Source: AC-32 sp963763475 (GTDB lineage Bacteria > Actinomycetota > Thermoleophilia > Gaiellales > Gaiellaceae). Taken from it: 64,000 nt of DNA. The notes below the pieces were generated by a model that worked only from the letters and a program-made list of their open reading frames with translations, was not told the origin of the DNA and made no database searches. A program made the position numbers and the translations under genes. Positions 19,705 to 26,370 of this stretch are shown in pieces (the first letter of the stretch is position 1; the number at the start of each line of letters is the position of its first letter). The stretch is taken from positions 124,001 to 188,000 of the forward strand of contig CAVXOR010000004.1 in assembly GCA_963763475.1 (NCBI GenBank), given 5' to 3'.

Positions 19705-20996
19705 CGACCCGTCAGCCCGATCCTGCGCCGGGTGCCGAGCCCGAGCGCGGGTTCGTGCTCGCCGCGCCGCCCAAGGGCGTCAATCCCGTGCTCGCCGAGC
19801 TGCGGGAGCTTTCGCGTACCGCCGGCGTCGAGCCGGTGGCCGAGCTCGTCCAGCATCGGGAGCGGCCCGATCCGCGCACCTACGTCGGGAAGGGCAAGCT
19901 CGAGGAGCTGAAGGAGGCGTTCAAGCGCTCGGGCGCCGAGTCGCTGATCGTGGACGACGAGCTCTCACCGGTGCAGCAGCGGACGCTCGAGGATGCGCTG
20001 CAAGCGCGAGTGGTCGACCGGACGCAGCTGATCCTCGACATCTTCGCCCAGCACGCCGTCAGCGCCGAGGGCAAGCTCCAGGTCGAGCTCGCGCAGCTCG
20101 AGTACAACCTGCCGCGCATGCGGGGCCTCTGGCAGCACCTCGAGCGGCTCGGCGGCGGGGTGGGGACGAGGGGCCCGGGCGAGAGCCAGCTCGAGACCGA
20201 CCGACGCCTCGCGCGCCGGCGCGTGACGCTCCTGCGCGACCGTCTGCGACGACTGGCCAAGCAGCGCTCGACCAGGCGCAAGGCGCGCCGCCGCTCCGAG
20301 ACGCCGACGATCGCGCTGGCCGGGTACACGAACGTGGGCAAGTCGACGCTCCTGAACGCGCTCACCGGCGCGGACGCCTCCGTGAACGACCGGTTGTTCG
20401 AGACGCTCGACCCGACGACCCGCGGCTTCGAGGTCGACGGGCGCCGCTACCTCGTCACCGACACGGTCGGCTTCATCCGGCGCCTGCCGCATCAGCTGGT
20501 GGAGGGCTTCGCCGCCACCCTCGAGGAGACGCTGGTGGCGGACCTGGTGCTGCACGTCGCCGACGCCTCGGCGAGCGACGACGAGCTGGACGAGATGCTG
20601 TACGCCGTCGACTCGGTGCTCGGCGAGATCGGAGCGGGGGAGCTGCCGCTCGAGCTCGTGCTGAACAAGGTCGACGCGCTCGACCCGCTGCGCCGCCGGC
20701 GGCTGGCGAACCGGTTCCCGGAAGCCCTGCAGATCTCCGCTCGCACCGGCCAGGGCCTGGACGAGCTGCGTGAGCGCGTGGCCGAGCGCTTCGGCGAGCG
20801 CTTCGAGGACGTCCGGCTCCTGATCCCGTACGACGAGGGCGCGCGCCTCGCCGAGCTGTACGCGCTCGGAGCACCCGTCGACGAGCGCGCGGACCGCCCG
20901 GAGGGCGTCTTCGTCCGAGCACGGCTGCCACGGCGTGAGGTACGCCGCTTCGCTCCCTTCCTGATCGCCGAGGCCGAAGCACGGTCGAGCGCGTGA
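19701..20996 (+). CDS. hflX: Ribosome-splitting GTPase HflX
   Basis: A translational GTPase of 431 residues that rescues stalled ribosomes. The N-terminal HflX domain has YVGKGKLEEL and QLILDIFAQHA, followed by the GGxGTRGPGE hinge near 150. The G domain shows G1 GYTNVGKST, G3 DTVGFI and G4 NKVD. It starts with GTG overlapping the aminotransferase stop and overlaps dut by 4 nt. Confidence 0.95.
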   Translation: MTTRQPDPAPGAEPERGFVLAAPPKGVNPVLAELRELSRTAGVEPVAELVQHRERPDPRTYVGKGKLEELKEAFKRSGAESLIVDDELSPVQQRTLEDALQARVVDRTQLILDIFAQHAVSAEGKLQVELAQLEYNLPRMRGLWQHLERLGGGVGTRGPGESQLETDRRLARRRVTLLRDRLRRLAKQRSTRRKARRRSETPTIALAGYTNVGKSTLLNALTGADASVNDRLFETLDPTTRGFEVDGRRYLVTDTVGFIRRLPHQLVEGFAATLEETLVADLVLHVADASASDDELDEMLYAVDSVLGEIGAGELPLELVLNKVDALDPLRRRRLANRFPEALQISARTGQGLDELRERVAERFGERFEDVRLLIPYDEGARLAELYALGAPVDERADRPEGVFVRARLPRREVRRFAPFLIAEAEARSSA

Positions 20997-21424
20997 TCGA
21001 GCTGCCGATCCGGCGTCTCCACCCGGATGCGGTGATGCCCAAGCGCGCATACGCGGGCGATGCAGGCCTCGATCTCGCCGCGTGCGATCGGCACGAGCTT
21101 GGACCGGGGGAGCGGGCAGTGATCGGCACAGGCCTCGCCGTCGTGATCCCCGAGGGGCACGCCGGCTTCGTCCAGCCGCGTTCCGGGCTTGCGGCAAGCC
21201 ACGGTCTCACGATCGTCAACTCGCCCGGCCTGGTCGATTCGGGGTATCGCGGAGAGGTCAAGGTCGTGCTGCTGAACACCGACCCAGACGAGTCGTTCCT
21301 CGTGGAGCCCGGGATGCGGATCGCGCAACTCGTGATCCTGCGAGTGCCGGACCTTGAGCCGGTCGAGGTCGATGACCTGCCGCCCAGCGAACGCGGCGAG
21401 CGCGGCCACGGATCGTCGAGCTGA
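20993..21424 (+). CDS. dut: Deoxyuridine 5'-triphosphate nucleotidohydrolase
   Basis: A trimeric dUTPase of 143 residues. All five motifs can be read: AGDAGLDL, PRSGLA, GLVDSGYRGEV, the FxxEPGMRIAQL region, and the C-terminal arm RGERGHGSS. It keeps uracil out of DNA and supplies dUMP. The GTG start overlaps hflX and the next NUDIX ATG overlaps its stop by one base. Confidence 0.95.
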   Translation: MIELPIRRLHPDAVMPKRAYAGDAGLDLAACDRHELGPGERAVIGTGLAVVIPEGHAGFVQPRSGLAASHGLTIVNSPGLVDSGYRGEVKVVLLNTDPDESFLVEPGMRIAQLVILRVPDLEPVEVDDLPPSERGERGHGSSS

Positions 21425-21879
21425 TGGCCGAGCCGCGGATCCGGGTCTCGGCGATCCTGCGCTGGCAGGCGAGCATCCTGCTCTGCCGCCACGAGAAGAA
21501 CGGTAAGGAGCATTGGCTGCTCCCCGGCGGCGGCGTCGACTCCGGGGAGAGCCTCGTGGACGCGCTCCACCGCGAGCTGGCCGAGGAGGTCGGGGTCGGG
21601 GCCGAGGTGCCCGTCGAGGGGCCGGTGGCGATCGTCGACTCGATCGCGCCGGTGCGCAGCTTCGCGGCCAAGCACGTCGTGCACATCATCTTCGCCGGCG
21701 ACCTGACCGGTCAGTCGCTCGAGCAGGTCACCTCGCACGACGCGGCCGTCCGCGGCCATCGGCTCTTCAGCGCCGAAGAGCTGGACGAGATCGTCTTGCA
21801 CCCGCCGATCCAGCGCTTCCTGCAGCGCTGGACTCCCGGGGACCCGGCCGTGTACCTGGGCGCCCTCTGGGTGCCCTAG
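21424..21879 (+). CDS. NUDIX hydrolase
   Basis: A 151-residue nucleotide-type pyrophosphohydrolase. The NUDIX box spans about residues 37-59, with GGGVDSGES, then RELAEEVGV. The substrate is unknown; the place beside dut suggests nucleotide-pool cleaning. Its stop codon interlocks with that of the convergent gatD in the shared CTAG at 21876-21879. Confidence 0.85.
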   Translation: MAEPRIRVSAILRWQASILLCRHEKNGKEHWLLPGGGVDSGESLVDALHRELAEEVGVGAEVPVEGPVAIVDSIAPVRSFAAKHVVHIIFAGDLTGQSLEQVTSHDAAVRGHRLFSAEELDEIVLHPPIQRFLQRWTPGDPAVYLGALWVP

Positions 21880-22628
21880 AAGCGCCCGCCGCGCGAGCGG
21901 GCACGCCCGGCCGAGACCGCGTGCGCCTCGCCCTCGAGCTCGTCCGCGAGCGGCTCAAGCTCGGGCGGGTCGCCGCCGGTGCGGTGCGCGATCGCGCGGG
22001 CGAGCAGCCAGTCCGCCAGCCAGGGGTTGCGCGGCAACAGGGGTCCATGCAGGTACGTGCCGAGCACGCGGCCGCTCCGGCACCCCTCGAAGCCGCTCTC
22101 GCCGTCGTTCCCGAAGCCGGCCAGCACGCGCCCGAGCGGCTCGGCACCGTCCTCCAGCACCGTGCGCCCAGCGTGGTTCTCGAAGCCGGCCAGCGTGCGC
22201 CGCTCCCCGGGCTCGAACTCGCACTCGAGCAGCACGTCGCCGATCATCCGGCGCTCGCCGGCGACCGTGTGCAGCGGCAGGAGGCCCGTACCGGGGAGCT
22301 CGTCGCCGCTCTGGTCGCGGTAGAAGCGCCCGAAGAGCTGGTACCCGCCGCAGACCGCGAGCGCGGCGGCTCCGCGATCGACCGCTTCCCGCAGCGCCGG
22401 CCCGAGCGCCGCGAGCGCCGGCGCGATCAGCTCCTGCTCGCGATCCTGCCCGCCGCCGACGTAGAGGAGGTCGTGCTCGCCCGGCCCCACCGAATCGCCC
22501 GCTCCCAGCGGCCGAACCTCGAGCTCGTGACCGCGCCAGGCGGCCCGGCGGGCCAGCACGGCGATGTTGCCGCGGTCGGCGTAGATGTTCAGGTAGTCCG
22601 GGAAGAGATGACCGACGACGAGCCTCAT
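21876..22628 (-). CDS. gatD: Lipid II isoglutaminyl synthase, glutaminase subunit GatD
   Basis: A 250-residue glutamine amidotransferase of the CobB/CobQ-like class. The nucleophile Cys lies in AVCGGYQLFG near residue 96 and the catalytic His in TYLHGPLL near 190. It supplies ammonia to MurT for amidation of the D-Glu of lipid II. The ATG at 22628 overlaps the murT stop (ATGA). Confidence 0.93.
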   Translation of the reverse strand: MRLVVGHLFPDYLNIYADRGNIAVLARRAAWRGHELEVRPLGAGDSVGPGEHDLLYVGGGQDREQELIAPALAALGPALREAVDRGAAALAVCGGYQLFGRFYRDQSGDELPGTGLLPLHTVAGERRMIGDVLLECEFEPGERRTLAGFENHAGRTVLEDGAEPLGRVLAGFGNDGESGFEGCRSGRVLGTYLHGPLLPRNPWLADWLLARAIAHRTGGDPPELEPLADELEGEAHAVSAGRARSRGGRF

Positions 22629-23995
22629 GCCGCCTCTTCCCAGTACGGCTTGACGAAGCCGCGCCGGGCGACCAGGTCGCGCAGCGCCAGCATCGCGGTG
22701 TAGGTGGGCAGCGCGGTCAGCTCGCCTCCCGGCGGAGTCAGCTCGAGCCCGCGGTCGAGCGCGTGCTCGAGCGACGGCACGACCTCGATCGCGGCTTCGG
22801 GGAGCCCCGCGTACTTGAACCGCAGGCCGAGCTCGGCCGCCCGCTCGCCGGTCGCGACGAGCCGCTCGAGGCCGGTGAGCAGCGGCTCGAAGTCGACGTC
22901 CCAGATCCAGGAGACGTCGCGGCCGTCGGCGATCTCGTCGTTCAGCGCGACGAGCAGCAGCCGGGGCGCACCGCCGGCGACGAGCGTGCGCACGGCCTCG
23001 TTGGCCCCGGTGGGATTCTTGATCAGCAGGACAAGCAGCGAGCGCTCCTCGAGCTGGATCCGCTCGAACCGGCCGAAGGCCGCAGAAAAGCCCTGCAAGC
23101 CAGCCGTTATCTCTTCGAGAGACGCCCCGAGTGCCCTCGCCAGCGAAGCTGCCGCCAGGGCGTTGTAGACGTTGTAGAGGCCCGGGACCCGCAGCTCCAC
23201 GCGCGACGGCCCCTCGGGTGTGACGAGCTCGAACGAGACGCGCTCGAGACCGTGCAGCTCGATCTGTCGCGCCACGACGTCGAGCGGCGGCCTCGCGTGG
23301 CCGCAGCCAGGGCAGCGGTAGTCGCCCAGATGGCCGATGTACGCGGCGGCGTACTCGTACGCCGTGCCGCAGCGGACACACCACTTCGAGTCGGCCGCGT
23401 GCTGCAGCTCAGACGATGCGTGCCGGGGGTCGTCGAGGCCGAAGACGACCGAACCAGGCCTTCCCGAAGCGATCTCGCCAAGTTGCGGATCGTCACCGTT
23501 GGCCACGAGCGTCGCGCCGGACGGGAGCTCGCCGGCCATCTCGCGCCAGCGCCGGGCCACCAGCTCGAGCTCCCCGTAACGGTCGAGCTGGTCGCGAAAG
23601 AGGTTCCCGAGCGAGACGGCACGCGGCGAGACGCGCCTCGACACTTCCGGCAGGGCCGCCTCGTCCACCTCGAACAACCCCAGCTCGGCGTCGCGGGCTG
23701 TCACGAGCGCCGAGGCCACGCCGGAGACGAGGTTCGCGCCGGCACGGTTGTGCGCCAGCCGCACCGACGGCTCCAAGATCCGCGCCACCATCGCGGCGGT
23801 GGTCGTCTTGCCGTTCGTCGCCGAGACGAGTGCCGAGCCCTCTGGAAGCCGTGCAGCCAGCCGGTCGACGGCCCCTGGATCCAGCTTCCAGAGCAGCTTT
23901 CCGGGCAGGGTCGTGCCGCCGCCCGCGCCGGCCAGGCGCGAGAGCCCGGCCGCGGCGCGAGCGAGCCCGATCTCGAGGGCCAGCGGGGCGCGCAC
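22625..23995 (-). CDS. murT: Lipid II isoglutaminyl synthase, Mur-ligase subunit MurT
   Basis: A 456-residue Mur-ligase homologue. The ATP loop SATNGKTTTA is near residue 58. A four-Cys zinc-ribbon insertion (CVRCGTAYEY, then YRCPGCGHA, near 205-235) is typical of MurT, and the C-terminal MurT domain follows. With GatD it turns D-glutamate at position 2 of the stem peptide into D-isoglutamine. The GTG start stands 6 nt behind a TAGCGT box. Confidence 0.94.
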   Translation of the reverse strand: MRAPLALEIGLARAAAGLSRLAGAGGGTTLPGKLLWKLDPGAVDRLAARLPEGSALVSATNGKTTTAAMVARILEPSVRLAHNRAGANLVSGVASALVTARDAELGLFEVDEAALPEVSRRVSPRAVSLGNLFRDQLDRYGELELVARRWREMAGELPSGATLVANGDDPQLGEIASGRPGSVVFGLDDPRHASSELQHAADSKWCVRCGTAYEYAAAYIGHLGDYRCPGCGHARPPLDVVARQIELHGLERVSFELVTPEGPSRVELRVPGLYNVYNALAAASLARALGASLEEITAGLQGFSAAFGRFERIQLEERSLLVLLIKNPTGANEAVRTLVAGGAPRLLLVALNDEIADGRDVSWIWDVDFEPLLTGLERLVATGERAAELGLRFKYAGLPEAAIEVVPSLEHALDRGLELTPPGGELTALPTYTAMLALRDLVARRGFVKPYWEEAA

Positions 23996-24001
23996 GGCGG
24001 C

Positions 24002-24007
24002 ACGCTA
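24002..24007 (-). promoter_or_regulatory. -10 box TAGCGT before murT
   Basis: On the minus strand TAGCGT is followed by 6 nt and then the murT GTG, the same layout as upstream of dapF. A leaderless murT-gatD message is likely. Confidence 0.45.
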
Positions 24008-24031
24008 CCGCGAGCGGAGGCGACTCACCCA

Positions 24032-24051
24032 TTCGAGGGAACTTTCGAGGG
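24032..24051. repeat. TTCGAGGG direct repeat between murT and the subtilase gene
   Basis: TTCGAGGG occurs at 24032-24039 and 24044-24051, 12 bp apart from start to start, in the divergent murT/subtilase control region. It could be a two-site operator; no regulator is known. Confidence 0.3.
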
Positions 24052-24190
24052 CCTCACCCTGGCGGGGGATGTAGCCCGACCTCCGCACGGCCTAGGTTCC
24101 GCCCGGATTTCGCGGCGGGCGACCAACGGTCACGTCGCGTCTTTGGCAGACATGCGGCCCGCGCGAAGGCGCGGAAAGGAGACACGGAAG

Positions 24191-26098
24191 GTGAGGAACG
24201 GCGGAATTCGTAACGAGACGCGGTCGAGCGCTCTCTGGGGCACGGGCAACCGTGGCGGGGAGTCTCGATCCAGCGCTCTCTGGGGCAAGGGCGGCAGGGG
24301 AGCGGTCACCGCGCTTGCGGCGATGCTCGTCCTCAGCGTTCCCTTCGCAGCGAGCGCACCGAAGCACGGCCGGCTGGTGAAGCAGGCTGCTCCCAAGCAA
24401 ACCTGGATCTCGCCGGGTCTGGTCAAGGGTGCGAAGCAGCATCCCAACAAGTACGTGCGCGTGATCATCCAGAGCACCAACGGCAGCATCTCGCCGGCGC
24501 TCTCGGCGTTCACGCACATGAACCAGTTCGCGGACGACGATCGCGGTGGGCTCGAGCGGCGCCTGAGCCTGGTCAACGGCGTCGCGGCGACGGTGCGCGC
24601 GGCCGATGTCGCACGACTGGCGAAGCTGCGCAACCTGATCGTCACGCCCGACGTCCAGGTGCACGTCAGCAGCTACAGCTCGAACCAGCTCTGGCCTTAC
24701 GAGACTGGTGTCTCGAAGGGCTGGAGCGGTCCGGACGCTCTGCGCTCGGGCTCCGTGCCGGCGATTGCGATCGTCGACTCGGGCGTCGAGGCTCGGAGCA
24801 AGGACTTCGGCAACCGGGTCGTCGCGAACGTCAGGTTCTCGACCCTGCCGAACGACTCGTCCGGCGACGGTCGCGGCCACGGCACCTTCGTGGCGGGCAT
24901 CGCCGCCGGCGGGGCCGACAACTACACCGGGGCGACGCCTCAGGCGCCGATCGTCTCGCTCGACGTCATGGACGACAACGGCGTCGCGCGAACGAGCGAC
25001 GTGATCGCGGCCGCCCAGTGGATCCTGGCCAACAAGGCGAAGTACAACATCCGCGTGGCCAACTTCTCGCTCCATTCGGCCACGAAGAGCCACTTCTTCC
25101 AGGACCCGCTCGACCAGGCGGTCGAGAAGCTCTGGTTCAACAACGTGGTGGTCGTCGCCGCAGCCGGGAACTACGGCTACCCCGACAAGCCCAGCGGCGT
25201 GCTCTATGCGCCGGGCAACGACCCCTTCGTGATCACCGTCGGCGCGATCGACATCGGCGGCACGAAGAACATCCGTGACGACATGAACGCTCCGTGGTCG
25301 GCCTACGGGCGGACGCCGGACGGCTTCATGAAGCCCGAGCTGTCGGCCCCCGGCCGGTACATGGTCGGCCCGGTGCCGGAGGGCTCGACCCTCGCGGTGG
25401 AGCGCGCCGACAAGGTCGTCGCCAAGGGCTACATCCAGCTGTCGGGCACCTCGTTCGCGGCACCGGTGATCGCCGGCGCTGCGGCGCAGATCCTGGCCAA
25501 GCACCCGGAGTTCACGCCCGACCAAGTCAAGGGCGCACTAATGGCGTCGACGAAGGACGTCGACGGCGCGGCCCTGGGCTCGGTCGGCGTCGGCGAGCTC
25601 CAGATGAGCCGGGCGGCGATGGTCCTGACCCCGCCGAACCCGAACAGGGCGCTCGAGCAGTGGCTGAAGAAGAACACCCTCACGGGTGAGCTCAGCTTCG
25701 ACGCCGTGAGCTGGCTCGACGTCGCCAAGGCGAACGTCTCCTGGGACTCGGTCTCTTGGGACTCGGTCTCCTGGGCGGACGCGGCCTGGAACGTCGTCTC
25801 GTGGGCAGACGTCTCCTGGGAGTCCGTCTCCTGGGCCGACGTCTCCTGGGCCGACGTCTCCTGGGCCGACGTCTCCTGGGCGGACTCCTCGTACGAGGAC
25901 GCCGCCGAGGGTGACACGAGCGGAGACCCGAGCGGGTACGAGCTGACTCCGGAACAGGCGGCCGAGATCATGGCCGACCCGGAGACGGCCCCCGACCCGA
26001 GCGTCCTCCCGGCCGAGGTCGCGACCGCCGTCGGTGAGGCCGGCGCGACGGGAGCAACCGGCGCAACGGGCGCGACTGGCGCCTCGGGCACCGGCTAG
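24191..26098 (+). CDS. Secreted subtilisin-like serine protease (S8) with N-terminal ALWG motifs and C-terminal VSW pentads
   Basis: A 635-residue S8 peptidase. GTG at 24191 follows AAAGGAG by 9 nt. Two copies of RSSALWGxGxRG (about residues 9-35) precede a hydrophobic export segment. An inhibitor-like propeptide leads to the catalytic core: Asp in IVDSGVEAR, His in GRGHGTFVAG, Asn in AAAGNYG, Ser in SGTSFAAP. After the core come 13 pentads of the type ADVSW (25700-25894) with 11 Trp, then an acidic stretch and a Gly-Ala-Thr tail (about 15 residues). It should be exported and self-processed. The targets are unknown. Confidence 0.92.
   Translation: MRNGGIRNETRSSALWGTGNRGGESRSSALWGKGGRGAVTALAAMLVLSVPFAASAPKHGRLVKQAAPKQTWISPGLVKGAKQHPNKYVRVIIQSTNGSISPALSAFTHMNQFADDDRGGLERRLSLVNGVAATVRAADVARLAKLRNLIVTPDVQVHVSSYSSNQLWPYETGVSKGWSGPDALRSGSVPAIAIVDSGVEARSKDFGNRVVANVRFSTLPNDSSGDGRGHGTFVAGIAAGGADNYTGATPQAPIVSLDVMDDNGVARTSDVIAAAQWILANKAKYNIRVANFSLHSATKSHFFQDPLDQAVEKLWFNNVVVVAAAGNYGYPDKPSGVLYAPGNDPFVITVGAIDIGGTKNIRDDMNAPWSAYGRTPDGFMKPELSAPGRYMVGPVPEGSTLAVERADKVVAKGYIQLSGTSFAAPVIAGAAAQILAKHPEFTPDQVKGALMASTKDVDGAALGSVGVGELQMSRAAMVLTPPNPNRALEQWLKKNTLTGELSFDAVSWLDVAKANVSWDSVSWDSVSWADAAWNVVSWADVSWESVSWADVSWADVSWADVSWADSSYEDAAEGDTSGDPSGYELTPEQAAEIMADPETAPDPSVLPAEVATAVGEAGATGATGATGATGASGTG
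25700..25894 (+). repeat. In-frame 15-nt tandem repeat coding for VSWxx pentads
   Basis: Thirteen consecutive 15-nt units code for pentads such as ADVSW, DSVSW and ESVSW. The last units are almost identical at DNA level (GTCTCCTGGGCCGAC), which points to recent unit duplication. Copy number may vary between strains. Confidence 0.85.
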
Positions 26099-26126
26099 GC
26101 GACGGACGGGGCATATGAATGACGGC

Positions 26127-26152
26127 GAGGGCCGGGAGCAATCCCGGCCCTC
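26127..26152 (+). terminator. Terminator after the subtilase gene
   Basis: An 11-bp perfect stem (26127-26137 with 26142-26152) closes a GCAA tetraloop and is followed by CCTCTTTC. It lies 29 nt after the stop codon. Confidence 0.8.
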
Positions 26153-26370
26153 CCTCTTTCGGGGGATATTCGGGGTGTACCGAAAAAGGGGGATGTGACC
26201 CTGGTTCCTGGGGCGTAGCTTCCGGAAGTGGTGAACCGGCAGGCGTGCTTCACCGCCAGGCAACAACTTGTGTTCCTGCGGCGCCGCGCCCGGAAGCGCG
26301 GAGACTAGGAGATGGTGAGCGGCCCGATGACCAGCTTCGAGCCCAGCAAGACCCGAGTGGGGGATAGCGC
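26153..26370 (+). promoter_or_regulatory. Structured leader upstream of the GGDEF/HD-GYP gene
   Basis: About 220 nt without a supported gene. It contains a 5-bp hairpin (26169-26173 / 26180-26184), a GGTGAA/TTCACC pairing near 26230-26260, a CCGCGC/GCGCGG hairpin (26284-26289 / 26296-26301), and the ribosome site GTGGGGGA before the GTG at 26371. I compared it by eye with the c-di-GMP-I and cobalamin riboswitch consensus and could not match either. Confidence 0.35.

Noticed and set aside
22763..24190. In-frame extension of the subtilase frame far upstream, across murT
   Set aside because: It is antisense to conserved murT and lacks structure. The GTG at 24191 has a ribosome site and gives a normal export signal.
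26153..26370. c-di-GMP riboswitch before the GGDEF/HD-GYP gene
   Set aside because: The conserved GEMM-I core and tetraloop/receptor could not be found by eye.
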